A stretch of 64,000 nucleotides of DNA, taken from contig NZ_SLWQ01000001.1 in assembly GCF_004342425.1 (NCBI RefSeq), positions 393,899-457,898 on the forward strand, given 5' to 3'. Below the pieces are notes generated by a model that was given only the letters and a program-made list of their open reading frames with translations, had not been told where the DNA came from and did not search any database. Made by a program: the position numbers and the translations under genes. The DNA comes from Dokdonella fugitiva. Lineage in GTDB: Bacteria; Pseudomonadota; Gammaproteobacteria; Xanthomonadales; Rhodanobacteraceae. Of this stretch, positions 46,220 through 55,187 are shown in pieces (position 1 is the first letter of the stretch; every line of letters begins with the position of its first letter).

Positions 46220-47508
46220 CGACCAACCACGAACTGTTCCAGCGCGCGCAGGCGCGCATCCCCGGCGGCGTGAACTCGCCCGTGCGCGCGTTCAAGTCGG
46301 TCGGCGGCGAACCGTTCTTCACCGCGCGCGCCGACGGCGCGTACCTTTGGGACGTCGAAGGCACGCGCTACATCGACTACGTCGGCTCATGGGGCCCGAT
46401 GATCGTCGGCCACAACCACCCGAGCGTGCGCGAAGCGGTCGAGCGCGCGGTGCGCGACGGCCTTTCGTTCGGCACGCCATGCGCGGCCGAAGTGACGATG
46501 GCCGAGGCGATCGCGGCGATCGTGCCTTCGGTCGAGGTCGTGCGCATGGTCAATTCGGGCACCGAGGCGACGATGTCGGCGATCCGCCTCGCGCGTGGCT
46601 ACACCGGCCGCCAGCGCATCGTGAAGTTCGAAGGGTGCTACCACGGCCACGGCGACGCGTTCCTCGTGAAGGCGGGCTCGGGCGCGCTCACGCTCGGCGT
46701 GCCGACCTCGCCCGGCGTGCCGAAGGCGCTCGCCGACCTCACCCTGACCCTGCCGTACAACGACCTCGGGGCCGCGCAGCAGCTGTTCGCCGAGCACGGC
46801 GACGAGATCGCCGCGCTGATCATCGAGCCGGTCGCCGGCAACATGAACTGCATCCTGCCGCGCGACGGTTATCTCGCCGCGCTGCGCGAGCTGTGCACGA
46901 AGCATGGCGCGCTGCTCATCTTCGACGAAGTCATGACCGGCTTTCGCGTCGCACTCGGCGGCGCGCAGGCGCACTACGGCATCACGCCCGACCTCAGCAC
47001 GTTCGGCAAGATCATCGGCGGCGGCATGCCGGTCGGCGCCTACGGCGGCCGGCGCGAGATCATGCAGCAGGTCGCACCCGCGGGGCCGATCTACCAGGCC
47101 GGCACCCTGAGCGGCAATCCGGTCGCGATGGCGGCGGGCCTCGCGATGCTCGACCTGGTCCGGACACCGGACTTCCACGCGCAGCTCGATCGCCGCACCC
47201 GGCTCGTCACGGACGGGTTCGCCGCGGCCGCGGCGGAAGCCGGCGTGCCGCTCGCCATCAATCGCATTTGCGGCATGTTCGGCCTGTTCTTCACCGACGC
47301 GGCGAAGGTGGAAACCTATGCACAGGCGACCGCCTGCGACGTCGCGACGTTCAACCGCTTCTTCCACGCGATGCTCGCGCGCGGCGTCTATCTCGCACCG
47401 AGCGCGTTCGAGGCGGGCTTCGTCTCGATCGCGCATACGGATGAGGTCATTGCGGCCACGATCGAAGCCGCGCGCGCAGCCTTCAGGGACGCCGCCACGG
47501 CCGGCTGA
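46216..47508 (+). CDS. hemL: Glutamate-1-semialdehyde 2,1-aminomutase
   Basis: A 430-residue PLP enzyme making 5-aminolevulinate, the first heme precursor, in the C5 pathway. The PLP Lys is in '[20 protein letters not shown]'. Others are '[18 protein letters not shown]'-like '[17 protein letters not shown]', '[13 protein letters not shown]' and '[16 protein letters not shown]'. The length matches the family. It overlaps thiE and is followed by the secreted helical gene after 100 bases. Confidence 0.96.
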   Translation: MTTNHELFQRAQARIPGGVNSPVRAFKSVGGEPFFTARADGAYLWDVEGTRYIDYVGSWGPMIVGHNHPSVREAVERAVRDGLSFGTPCAAEVTMAEAIAAIVPSVEVVRMVNSGTEATMSAIRLARGYTGRQRIVKFEGCYHGHGDAFLVKAGSGALTLGVPTSPGVPKALADLTLTLPYNDLGAAQQLFAEHGDEIAALIIEPVAGNMNCILPRDGYLAALRELCTKHGALLIFDEVMTGFRVALGGAQAHYGITPDLSTFGKIIGGGMPVGAYGGRREIMQQVAPAGPIYQAGTLSGNPVAMAAGLAMLDLVRTPDFHAQLDRRTRLVTDGFAAAAAEAGVPLAINRICGMFGLFFTDAAKVETYAQATACDVATFNRFFHAMLARGVYLAPSAFEAGFVSIAHTDEVIAATIEAARAAFRDAATAG

Positions 47509-47608
47509 CGCCCTGCCGGCGGACTTTGCACATAGGTGGGTTTACTATCCGGCCGCGGCCGGCACGATGGTGTTCCGTCACATGGCGGACCCTTCGAGGA
47601 ACCTACCG

Positions 47609-48262
47609 ATGAAAACGATCCTTACCCTCGTCGGCGCGCTGGCGCTGGCATTCGGCTTCGTCGTGGTGCCGTGCTGCGCGACGACGGCGCAGGCGGCGTC
47701 CGCGGCCACACCGGCGGCCGCACCCGCTGCACCGAAGCTGCACGCGGCGATGCGCGAACTCTGGCAAGGCCATGCCCGTACCACCCGCGACTACGCGAAC
47801 GCGGTGAAGGCCGCCGACGCGGGCGCCGCGAAGACGGCGGCCGACGCGGTCGTCGCCAATGCCAAGCAGATCGCCGACGCCGTCGGCGGCTTCTACGGCG
47901 ATGCCGCGGGCAAGCGCATGCTCGAACTCCTCGCCGGCCACTGGGGCGGCGTGAAGGCTCTCACCGATGCCGGCAAGGCCGGCGATGACGCAGCGGGCGC
48001 GAAGGCGATGCAGGACCTCACCGCGAATGCGGACGCGATCGCGAAGTTCCTTTCCGGCGCCAACCCGAACCTCGCCGAGAGCGCCGTGAAAGGCCTGCTC
48101 GTCACGCACGCCGGCCATCACGCGCAACTGGTCGGCGAGATCATGAAGGGTGATGGCGCCGCCGCGGCGAAGACCTGGAGCGCGATGCAGGCGCACATGG
48201 ACACGATTGCCGATGCGCTCGCGGGTGGCATCGCCAGGCAGTTCCCGGCCAAGGCGAGCTGA
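47609..48262 (+). CDS. Secreted helical-bundle protein of unknown function
   Basis: A 217-residue exported protein from ATG 47609, GAGGA 8 bases upstream, with a signal peptide (MKTILTLVGALALAFGFVVV) and an early 'CC'. The mature part is nearly all helix: 'MRELWQGHARTTRDYANAV', 'FYGDAAGKRMLELLAGHWGG', 'FLSGANPNL' and 'THAGHHAQLVGEIMKGD' with several His. A family of similar layout (WxxH, then FYGxxxGxxLxxLLxxH, then NPN) exists in other phyla, with no known function; some members are mislabelled acetylglutamate kinase. It lies between hemL and a SufR-like regulator 8 bases downstream, so it may bind a metal or heme; that is a guess. Confidence 0.75.
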   Translation: MKTILTLVGALALAFGFVVVPCCATTAQAASAATPAAAPAAPKLHAAMRELWQGHARTTRDYANAVKAADAGAAKTAADAVVANAKQIADAVGGFYGDAAGKRMLELLAGHWGGVKALTDAGKAGDDAAGAKAMQDLTANADAIAKFLSGANPNLAESAVKGLLVTHAGHHAQLVGEIMKGDGAAAAKTWSAMQAHMDTIADALAGGIARQFPAKAS

Positions 48263-48270
48263 GCGCGGCG

Positions 48271-48921
48271 ATGAAGCACGCCAGCGCGCTCGCACAGCTC
48301 GGCCCCACGCAGCAACGCCTGCTGCGCCGGCTGCTGCTCGCGCCGCAAGGCGCGACCGTGGAGACGCTCTGCGACACGCTGGGCATCAGCCACAACGCGG
48401 TCAGGCAGCACCTGACCGCGTTGATCGCCGCCGGCTTCGTCGAGCGCGGCGTCGCGCTGCCGAGCGGCGGGCGCCCGCAGGCGCGCTACGTGTTGCGGGC
48501 CGAGGGGCGCGAACTGTTCCCGCGCCACTACGGCCTGATCGCGACGAGCGTGCTCGAACATCTCTACGCCGCGAGCGGCAAGGCCGGCGTGCAGGCGCTG
48601 CTCGCGACGATCGGGCGCGAACTCGGCGCCGCCGCGGCCGAGCGCATCGCCACGGTCGACGACGACGAGGCCGCGGGCGCGCTCGCCGAGCAGCTGGATG
48701 CGCTCGGCTACGAGGCGCTCGCGGTGCGTCGCGACGGCGAGACGCAGGTCGAGGCGTACAACTGCGTGTTCCATGCGCTCGCGAAGGCGCATCCGGACGT
48801 GTGCCGCTTCGATCTCGCGTTCATGGAAGCGGCGACCGGCCGCCCCGTGCAGCACCTGGAATGCCTCGTGCGCGGCGGCCATGCCTGCCGCTTCCGCCTC
48901 GGGCCGCGCGGTGAGCGCTGA
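48271..48921 (+). CDS. SufR-like winged-helix regulator with four C-terminal cysteines
   Basis: A 216-residue transcription factor. The winged helix-turn-helix spans about residues 12-80 ('TVETLCDTLGISHNAVRQHL' is the recognition helix, 'SGGRPQARYVL' the wing). The C-terminal domain holds Cys 165, 178, 198 and 206, spaced C-x12-C-x19-C-x7-C. SufR-type regulators bind an Fe-S cluster with C-x12-C at the start of the motif, so this should sense iron-sulfur or redox status. It starts 8 bases after the secreted helical gene and ends the thiE-hemL unit. No suf operon is in the window, so targets are unknown. Confidence 0.8.
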   Translation: MKHASALAQLGPTQQRLLRRLLLAPQGATVETLCDTLGISHNAVRQHLTALIAAGFVERGVALPSGGRPQARYVLRAEGRELFPRHYGLIATSVLEHLYAASGKAGVQALLATIGRELGAAAAERIATVDDDEAAGALAEQLDALGYEALAVRRDGETQVEAYNCVFHALAKAHPDVCRFDLAFMEAATGRPVQHLECLVRGGHACRFRLGPRGER

Positions 48922-48945
48922 AACCGCGCGCGGCAACGCGGCGCG

Positions 48946-49704
48946 TCAGGTCGCGTCGTGGAAGATCAGCCCGAGGGTATGGCGCTGGCCGCGGCGCAGC
49001 CGGCTCACGCCATGGCGCATCGCGACGCGATAGGGGCCGCGCGAGCCTTGCACGGGACGCTGGTTGACCGCGAACACGACCGCATCGCCGCGGCACAGCG
49101 GCACGACCTGCGCACGCGACTGCATGCGCGGGCGCTGCTCGGTCAGCACGAACTCGCCGCCGTCGAAGTCCTCACCCGGTTGCGACAGCAGGATCGCGAC
49201 CTGCAGCGGGAACACGTGTGCGCCGTAGAGGTCCTGGTGCAGGCAGTTGTAGTCGCCCGGCCCGTAGCGCAGCAGCAGCGGCGTCGGCCGGCGCTGGCCG
49301 GCCGCATGGCAGCGCGCGAGGAAGTCCGCATGCGTCGGCGGGAAGTCGTCCGCCAGGCCCATCGCCGCATGCCAGCGGTTGGCGATCGGCACGAGCCGCT
49401 CGTACAACGCCGCACGCCACTGCGCGAGCGCGGCCGGCAGCGGATAGGCGAAATACCGGTACTCGCCGCGGCCGAAACCATGGCGCGCCATCGCGATCGT
49501 GCTGCGGAAGCGCGCATCGTCGTCGTAGCACGCAGCGAGTTCGCGGCAGCTCGCCGCCTCGAGGAAGCGGGCGACGTGCGCGAAGCCGTCGGCATCGAGT
49601 GCGCGCTCGATGCGCGCGCGGTCGAACAGGTGGAGTGCCGCGTCGGGCGGCGATGGAACGGAAGCGGGCACGGTCGGTCCTGTGGCGAACGGGGACGCGA
49701 TCAT
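48946..49704 (-). CDS. 2-oxoglutarate/Fe(II)-dependent oxygenase (prolyl-4-hydroxylase-like)
   Basis: A 252-residue protein from ATG 49704 (MIASPFATGPTVPASV). The double-stranded beta-helix has the iron ligands HxD in 'YNCLHQDLYGAHVFPLQVAI' and His in 'YRVAMRHGVSRL', with Arg in the same strand for 2-oxoglutarate. The N-terminal 60 residues are helical. A hydroxylation role is inferred; the substrate is unknown. It ends 24 bases from the SufR-like gene (convergent) and starts 41 bases after the glyoxalase, on the same strand. Confidence 0.85.
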   Translation of the reverse strand: MIASPFATGPTVPASVPSPPDAALHLFDRARIERALDADGFAHVARFLEAASCRELAACYDDDARFRSTIAMARHGFGRGEYRYFAYPLPAALAQWRAALYERLVPIANRWHAAMGLADDFPPTHADFLARCHAAGQRRPTPLLLRYGPGDYNCLHQDLYGAHVFPLQVAILLSQPGEDFDGGEFVLTEQRPRMQSRAQVVPLCRGDAVVFAVNQRPVQGSRGPYRVAMRHGVSRLRRGQRHTLGLIFHDAT

Positions 49705-49744
49705 CCCGCGCGACGACGCCGCCGCGCGCTCCGCTTCTTGCGCG

Positions 49745-50167
49745 TCACCAGCTGCCGGAGTTCGGCATCGACGCCCACGGCTCGGCCGGCGGCAGCGGAT
49801 CGCCCTTCTGCAGCAGCTCGACGGAGATGAGGTCGGGCGAGCGCACGAAGGCCATGTGGCCGTCGCGCGGCGGCCGGTTGATGACCACGCCCATCGCGGC
49901 GAGGTGGGCGCAGGTCGCGTAGATGTCGTCGACGCGGAAGGCGAGGTGGCCGAAGTTGCGCGCCGACCCGTAGTCCTCGTCCGAGCCCCAGTTGTACGTG
50001 AGCTCGATCTCGGCGTCCGGCGACTCGTCGGCGGCGAGGAAGACGAGCGTGAACTTGCCGGCCGGGTTCTCCTTGCGGCGCATCTCGCGCAGGCCGAGGC
50101 CGTCACAGAAGAACGTCAACGCAGCGTCGAGATCGTGCACGCGGATCATCGTGTGCAGGTATTTCAT
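49745..50167 (-). CDS. gloA: Lactoylglutathione lyase (glyoxalase I)
   Basis: A 140-residue VOC-fold enzyme from ATG 50167 ([20 protein letters not shown]). Metal ligands are His 5 in 'LHTMIRV', Glu in '[11 protein letters not shown]', His in 'FGHLAFRV' and Glu in 'ISVELLQKG', the HEHE set of GloA. It isomerises the hemithioacetal of methylglyoxal and glutathione to lactoylglutathione. The frame is open upstream to 50224 but GAATCC spacing favours 50167. Confidence 0.9.
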   Translation of the reverse strand: MKYLHTMIRVHDLDAALTFFCDGLGLREMRRKENPAGKFTLVFLAADESPDAEIELTYNWGSDEDYGSARNFGHLAFRVDDIYATCAHLAAMGVVINRPPRDGHMAFVRSPDLISVELLQKGDPLPPAEPWASMPNSGSW

Positions 50168-50268
50168 GGTGGATTCCTCGCAGGCTCGCATCGCGGCTGG
50201 CGGCCGGATGTGGTCGACCCGCATTGTCGTCCAAAACCGATGCGCTCGACGATGCGCGCGAGCGCGCC

Positions 50269-50859
50269 CTAACCGCGCTGGAAACGTGGCATGTAGTGCT
50301 GCAGCTGTTCGAGGCGCTGCACCGGGTCGGTCATCTGCAGCAGGAGCTGCTTCTCCGGCTGCGCGAGCGGCAACATTTCGGCGAGGCGGAAGCCGACCCA
50401 GCTCGCGTCGTCGTAGCGCGCGCGGTCGACCTTCGCCGCGGCGCCGCCGACCTGGTCGAGCAGTCGCTCGAGGATCGTCGCGAGCAGGCCGTGCTCGGGC
50501 GGCACCTCGACGCCGGGCTCGTCCGGCCAGAAGCGGACTTCGCCGTGGACGAGGCCATTGTCGCGCACGCGCGTCGTCGCGACCTGGAAGCGTTCGCCGC
50601 CCTCGGCGCTGATGCCGAGCAGGCCGTCGGGCAAGGTGCAGAAGTCGGTGATGCGCGCGAGCGTGCCGATCGCCGCCGGCACCGCGGGGTCGCCCGCCTC
50701 GCGCCCGGCGAGGATCAGGCAGACGCCGAATCCGCTGCCGTCACGCGCGCAGTCGCGCACGAGGTCGAGGTAGCGGCGTTCGAAGATGCGAAGGTTGAGC
50801 GGTCCGCCGGGGAACAGCACGGCGGACAGCGGGAACAGCGGTATATCGACGAGCGGCAC
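50269..50859 (-). CDS. Stand-alone Lon N-domain (LON substrate-binding) protein
   Basis: A 196-residue protein consisting only of a Lon protease N-terminal substrate-binding domain: '[20 protein letters not shown]', '[13 protein letters not shown]' and 'FGVCLI' open the beta-rich lobe, and the helical part contains '[18 protein letters not shown]'. No ATPase or protease follows. Family members (YcaP-like, PF02190) may act as substrate adaptors or chaperones. It lies 77 bases downstream of mpl on the same strand. Confidence 0.9.
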   Translation of the reverse strand: MPLVDIPLFPLSAVLFPGGPLNLRIFERRYLDLVRDCARDGSGFGVCLILAGREAGDPAVPAAIGTLARITDFCTLPDGLLGISAEGGERFQVATTRVRDNGLVHGEVRFWPDEPGVEVPPEHGLLATILERLLDQVGGAAAKVDRARYDDASWVGFRLAEMLPLAQPEKQLLLQMTDPVQRLEQLQHYMPRFQRG

Positions 50860-50936
50860 GCGGCCAGTCTAGCGAAGTCGATGCCGGATCGCGCGCCCGC
50901 ACCTGCCGTTTGCCCGGCGGGAACCTGGCGGCGCCT

Positions 50937-52385
50937 TCAGCGGCGTTGGGCAAGGGCGGACGCGAACCGGCGCGGCGCGTTCTCGAAACCGCCATTGGAC
51001 ATGAACACGACGTGATCGCCCGCGCGTGCCTGCGCGAGCAGGTCGGCGACGAGCGCGTCGACGCTCGCCACGATGCGGCCACGCCCGCCAAGTGCATCGA
51101 CGATGCGCCCGGCGTCCCACGGCAGTTCCGGTCGCTTGAGGAACACGACCGCATCCGCGTCGGCGAGCGACGGCGCGAGGTCGTCCGCATGCGCGCCCAT
51201 GCGCATCGAGTTCGAGCGCGGCTCCATGCCGACGAGGATGCGCGCGGCGCCGACCTTCGCGCGCAGTCCCGCGAGCGTCGTCGCGATCGCGGTCGGATGG
51301 TGCGCGAAATCGTCGTAGACATGGATGCCCGCATGTTCCGCGACGAGTTCCATGCGTCGCGCGACGTTGCGGAAGGTCGCAAGCGCGGCGATCGCGGTCG
51401 CGGCCTCGACGCCGGCCGCATGCGCGGCGGCGATCGCGGCGAGCGCGTTCATCGCGTTGTGCCGGCCGCCCAGCGACCAGCTCGCTTCGCCGAGCTCGCG
51501 CCCCGCATGCGCGACGACGAACGACGAACCGTCGGCTGCGGTGAGCCGCGCGCGCCAGTCGCCGGCGTCGATGCCGAATGTCTCGACCGGCGTCCAGCAG
51601 CCCATCGCGAGCACCTCGGCGAGGCGCGCGTCCTCGGCGTTGACGACGAGGCGGCCGCTGCGCGGCACCGTGCGCACGAGATGGTGGAACTGGCGCTGGA
51701 TCGCGGCGACGTCGGGAAAGATGTCGGCGTGATCGTATTCGAGGTTGTTGAGGATCGCGATCGTCGGACGGTAGTGCACGAACTTCGAGCGCTTGTCGAA
51801 GAAGGCGGTGTCGTATTCGTCCGCTTCAATGATGAAATCCGCCGCCGCAGGCGTCGGCGACCGTCCCTCCCCCGCGGAGCGGGAGAGGGGGGAACCGTCG
51901 GCGGATGCCGACGGTGGCGTGAGGGAAGGCTTGCCTCCGAGCCTCGCCGACACGCCGAAATTCGCGGGCACGCCGCCGACGAGGAAGCCGGGGGCGCGAC
52001 CGGCGCATTCGAGGATCCACGCGAGCAGCGACGTCGTCGTGGTCTTGCCGTGCGTGCCGGCGACCGCGAGCACGCGGCGCCCGGCGAGCACGGTTTCGCC
52101 GAGCCATTGCGGACCCGAGACGTAGCGCAGGCGCTCGTCGAGCATGTACTCGATCGCCGCGTTTCCACGCGTCATCGCATTGCCGACGACGACGAGGTCC
52201 GGCGGCGGCATGAGGTTCTCGGCGGCGAAGCCCTGCTTCAGCGCGATGCCCAGCCGTTCGAGCTGGGTCGACATCGGCGGATAGACGTTCGCGTCGGAGC
52301 CTTCGACCTCGTGGCCGAGTTCGCGCGCGAGCGCGGCGATGCCACCCATGAAGGTGCCGCAGATGCCGAGGATGTGCAGCTTCAA
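50937..52385 (-). CDS. mpl: UDP-N-acetylmuramate:tripeptide ligase Mpl, with an in-frame repeat insertion
   Basis: A 482-residue Mur ligase that recycles the murein tripeptide L-Ala-gamma-D-Glu-meso-DAP onto UDP-MurNAc. The TTG at 52385 is used as the start (the first residues read KLHILGICGTFMGG), with GGAG nine bases upstream. The P-loop GTHGKTTT is at residues 110-117; 'FIIEADEYDTAFFDKRSKFV' and 'YDDFAHHPTAIATTL' complete the family signature. E. coli Mpl has 457 residues. The extra length sits at residues 152-181, a Ser/Pro/Gly-rich stretch that is the translation of a dispersed palindromic element. The reading frame is kept. Confidence 0.93.
   Translation of the reverse strand: MKLHILGICGTFMGGIAALARELGHEVEGSDANVYPPMSTQLERLGIALKQGFAAENLMPPPDLVVVGNAMTRGNAAIEYMLDERLRYVSGPQWLGETVLAGRRVLAVAGTHGKTTTTSLLAWILECAGRAPGFLVGGVPANFGVSARLGGKPSLTPPSASADGSPLSRSAGEGRSPTPAAADFIIEADEYDTAFFDKRSKFVHYRPTIAILNNLEYDHADIFPDVAAIQRQFHHLVRTVPRSGRLVVNAEDARLAEVLAMGCWTPVETFGIDAGDWRARLTAADGSSFVVAHAGRELGEASWSLGGRHNAMNALAAIAAAHAAGVEAATAIAALATFRNVARRMELVAEHAGIHVYDDFAHHPTAIATTLAGLRAKVGAARILVGMEPRSNSMRMGAHADDLAPSLADADAVVFLKRPELPWDAGRIVDALGGRGRIVASVDALVADLLAQARAGDHVVFMSNGGFENAPRRFASALAQRR
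51843..51932. repeat. Palindromic element inserted in frame within mpl
   Basis: Two palindromes lie side by side: 51865..51892 (gtccctcccccgcggagcgg, then gagagggg) and 51895..51914 (CCGTCGGCGGATGCCGACGG), followed by 'gcgtgaggga'. 'CCCTC(T)CCCGC..GCGGGAGAGGG' with a second stem is a repeat type dispersed through genomes of this order. It adds 30 codons with no stop at the junction between the ATP-binding and central segments of Mpl. Confidence 0.8.
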
Positions 52386-52417
52386 GACGCGATGTCTCCG
52401 TAACGTGTCTTCGCCGC

Positions 52418-52942
52418 TCAGGCGCCGAGCAGCAGGCGGGCCAGCGCCCAGTTCGCGATCGCCCAGGTCGCGACGAGCACGAGCGCGAAGCCGAAGCCCG
52501 CGTCCATCGCGTGGCGCATGATGTGCGCATTGATGCCGAGCTGCCAGAAGAATGTCAGCACGAGCACCCAGCCGAGCAGTGCCTGCGCCGCGGTCGGGGG
52601 ATCGGCGATCGGCAGCATTGCGAGCAGGAACGGCGTCTGCACGAGCGACACGGCGAGATCGGTCGCGAGCAGGGCCGTTGCCGTCTGCACCCAGCGATGA
52701 CCGAGGCGGCGCACCGCCAGTGCGGTCGCACTGAAGCCGAGCAGCACGCCGGTGGAGACGAGCGCACGCGGCAGCAGCTCGTCCGCTTCGCCGACGAGGA
52801 AGCCGACGAGGGTCGCGAGGGTAATTCCGGCCACCGCGAAGCCGACGACGAGTGGCGGTGCATGCGGCAGGTCCTGCGGCGGCGTGCGCAGCAGGCACAA
52901 CCCGATCACCCGGGCGGCGAGGGAAGCGGGGCGTCCGTCCAT
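52418..52942 (-). CDS. Conserved membrane protein of unknown function
   Basis: A 174-residue protein with four or five hydrophobic segments ('PPLVVGFAVAGITLATLVGFLVG' in part from residue 30, 'VQTPFLLAMLPIA' near 97, 'FALVLVATWAIANWALARL' at the end). No catalytic motif is visible. It is one gene upstream of mpl, 32 bases from its start, on the same strand, and follows adk by 37 bases, so it may share their transcript. Confidence 0.7.
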   Translation of the reverse strand: MDGRPASLAARVIGLCLLRTPPQDLPHAPPLVVGFAVAGITLATLVGFLVGEADELLPRALVSTGVLLGFSATALAVRRLGHRWVQTATALLATDLAVSLVQTPFLLAMLPIADPPTAAQALLGWVLVLTFFWQLGINAHIMRHAMDAGFGFALVLVATWAIANWALARLLLGA

Positions 52943-52979
52943 GCGCGCGGCGTGGCGGCGCGCGTCGCGCCGCGTCGGG

Positions 52980-53546
52980 TCAGGCGCGCGGCAGCGCGGC
53001 GATGATGCGCGCCGACACCTCGGCGAGTTCGCCGACGCCGTTGACGACGACGAGCTTGCCGATCTCCGCGAAGTGGGCCGCGACGGGTTCGGTCTGCTCG
53101 GCGTAGACGCGCAGGCGCTCGCGCACGGTTTCCGGCGTGTCGTCCTTGCGCCCCTGCGCCGCGGCGCGGCCGGCGATGCGCTCGACGATGAGCTCGCTCG
53201 GCACGTCGAGCTTGATCGCGACCTCGAGCGACTGGCCGATGCGCTCGAGCAGCTTCTCCAGCGCGGCGCACTGCGCGACGTTGCGCGGATAGCCGTCGAG
53301 GATGAACCCGGCCTTCGCGTCCGGCTGCGCGAGGCGCTCCTCGAGCATCGCCAGCACGATGTCGTCGGAGACGAGCTGGCCGGCTTCCATGACCGCCTTG
53401 GCCTTGAGGCCGAGCGGCGTGCCGGCCTTGACCGCGGCGCGCAGCAGGTCGCCGGTGGAAACGTGCGGCACGCCGAGCGTGGCCTTGAGCAGCTCGGCCT
53501 GGGTGCCCTTGCCCGAACCGGGCGCGCCGAGTAGAACGAGTCGCAT
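52980..53546 (-). CDS. adk: Adenylate kinase (short form)
   Basis: A 188-residue enzyme balancing ATP, ADP and AMP. The P-loop GAPGSGKGT is at residues 7-15, and 'HVSTGDLLRAAVKAGTPLG', 'FILDGYPRNVAQ' and 'GRKDDTPETVRERL' follow. The lid is short, lacking the zinc-type insert, as in other members of this order. The start is ATG 53546. It is divergent from pfp across 151 bases. Confidence 0.95.
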   Translation of the reverse strand: MRLVLLGAPGSGKGTQAELLKATLGVPHVSTGDLLRAAVKAGTPLGLKAKAVMEAGQLVSDDIVLAMLEERLAQPDAKAGFILDGYPRNVAQCAALEKLLERIGQSLEVAIKLDVPSELIVERIAGRAAAQGRKDDTPETVRERLRVYAEQTEPVAAHFAEIGKLVVVNGVGELAEVSARIIAALPRA

Positions 53547-53697
53547 GGTGCTCCGATGGCGCCTCGCGGCGCTCATGCTCACGATGGGGAACGCGACGCA
53601 CCCCTCGGCGCGCCTAGAATGGCGACAACGCTAGCGGCTGGCCTGAATGGTGTCAAACCACGCCGGCCGCGCCGGAACGTGGAGAAAAGGAGCAGGA

Positions 53698-54957
53698 ATG
53701 AGCCAGGGCAAGCTGCTGTACGCGCAATCGGGCGGGGTCACCGCGGTCATCAACGCGACCGCCGCCGCGGTCATCGACACCGCGCGCCGGCGCAAGGTGC
53801 CCGTGCTCGCCGCGCGCAACGGCATCATCGGCGCGCTGCGCGAGGACCTCATCGACACGTCGAAGGAAAGCGCCGCGGCGATCAAGGCGCTGCGCCATAC
53901 GCCGGGCGGCGCGTTCGGCTCGTGCCGCTTCAAGCTGAAGTCGCTCGAGCAGGACCGCGCGCGGTACGAACGCCTGATCGCGGTGCTGAAGGCGCACGAC
54001 ATCCGCTGGTTCCTCTACAACGGCGGCAACGACTCGGCCGACACCTCGCTGAAGATCTCGCAGATCGCGCGCGAGCTCGGCTATCCGGTCAACGTCGTCG
54101 GCGTGCCGAAGACGGTCGACAACGACCTCGCGGTGACCGACTGCTGCCCCGGCTTCGGCTCGGTCGCGAAGTACACGGCGGTGTCGGTGGCCGAGGCGAG
54201 CCTCGACGTCGAATCGATGTGCGCCTCGTCGACGAAGGTGTTCATCGTCGAGGTGATGGGCCGGCATGCGGGCTGGATCGCGGCCGCGGGCGGCCTCGCC
54301 GCGCGCAAGGCGGGCGACCCGCCGCACCTGATCCTGTTCCCCGAGGTCGCGTTCGACGAGGACGCGTTCCTCGCGCGCGTGAAGGCGACCGTCGAGCGCG
54401 TCGGCTACTGCACCGTGGTCGCGTCGGAGGGGCTCAAGAACGCCGCCGGCCAGTTCCTCGCCGAAGCGGGCACGCGCGATGCGTTCGGCCATGCGCAGCT
54501 CGGCGGCGTCGCGCCCGTGCTCGCCCAGCTCGTCAGGCAGAAGCTCGGCTACAAGTACCACTGGGCCCTGCCCGACTACCTGCAGCGCTCGGCGCGCCAT
54601 CTCGCCTCGAAGACCGATGCCGAGCAGGCGTGGGCGGTCGGCAAGGCCGCGGTCGAGTACGCGCTCGCGGGCAGGAACGCGGTCATGCCGGTCATCGTGC
54701 GCACGTCCGACGCGCCATACCGCTGGAAGATCGAACCCGCCCCGCTCGAGCGTGTCGCCAACCACGAGAAGACGCTGCCGAAGGGCTTCATTTCCCGCGA
54801 CGGCTACGGCATCACCGCGGCCGCGCGCCGCTACCTCGAGCCGCTGATCCGCGGCGAGGACCCGCCGAAGTACCTGCGCGACGGCCTGCCCGACTACGTG
54901 CGCCTCGGGAACGCAGCGGTGCGCCGCAAGCTGCCGCGTTACGAGATCGCCGACTGA
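53698..54957 (+). CDS. pfp: Pyrophosphate-dependent 6-phosphofructokinase
   Basis: A 419-residue PFK using PPi instead of ATP. Two positions decide the donor: 'LYNGGNDSADTS' (residues 109-112 GGND, where ATP enzymes have GGDGT) and 'PKTVDNDLA' (137-143, where ATP enzymes have PGTIDND). Both are PPi type, so the reaction is reversible and supports glycolysis or gluconeogenesis. The GGAGAAAAGGAG before ATG 53698 is a strong ribosome-binding site. The proton-pumping pyrophosphatase follows downstream, a functional match. Confidence 0.94.
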   Translation: MSQGKLLYAQSGGVTAVINATAAAVIDTARRRKVPVLAARNGIIGALREDLIDTSKESAAAIKALRHTPGGAFGSCRFKLKSLEQDRARYERLIAVLKAHDIRWFLYNGGNDSADTSLKISQIARELGYPVNVVGVPKTVDNDLAVTDCCPGFGSVAKYTAVSVAEASLDVESMCASSTKVFIVEVMGRHAGWIAAAGGLAARKAGDPPHLILFPEVAFDEDAFLARVKATVERVGYCTVVASEGLKNAAGQFLAEAGTRDAFGHAQLGGVAPVLAQLVRQKLGYKYHWALPDYLQRSARHLASKTDAEQAWAVGKAAVEYALAGRNAVMPVIVRTSDAPYRWKIEPAPLERVANHEKTLPKGFISRDGYGITAAARRYLEPLIRGEDPPKYLRDGLPDYVRLGNAAVRRKLPRYEIAD

Positions 54958-55187
54958 TCCGCCGGCGCGCGGCGATCGTCGCGCCGCCGCCGGTCGCGGG
55001 GCCTGCCCGCCGCGCGGGGCTGGCGCGGTCGGCGCGCGCGATGCGCGGAATCCCGTGCGCACGGACACGGCGGCGTGCTGCGCCGCGCCAATGCGCGCGG
55101 CTTCGGGGCATGGCTATACTCGGGCGGAGTTGCCGCGCTGTTTCCCGGGGTTTTCCTGTCTAGTCCTGTGAGTCAAGGGAGGGTTCG

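Noticed and set aside
55111..55120. TATACT as the -10 of an hppA promoter
   Set aside because: It is well placed but no -35 is recognisable at the right distance, so I do not call a promoter.
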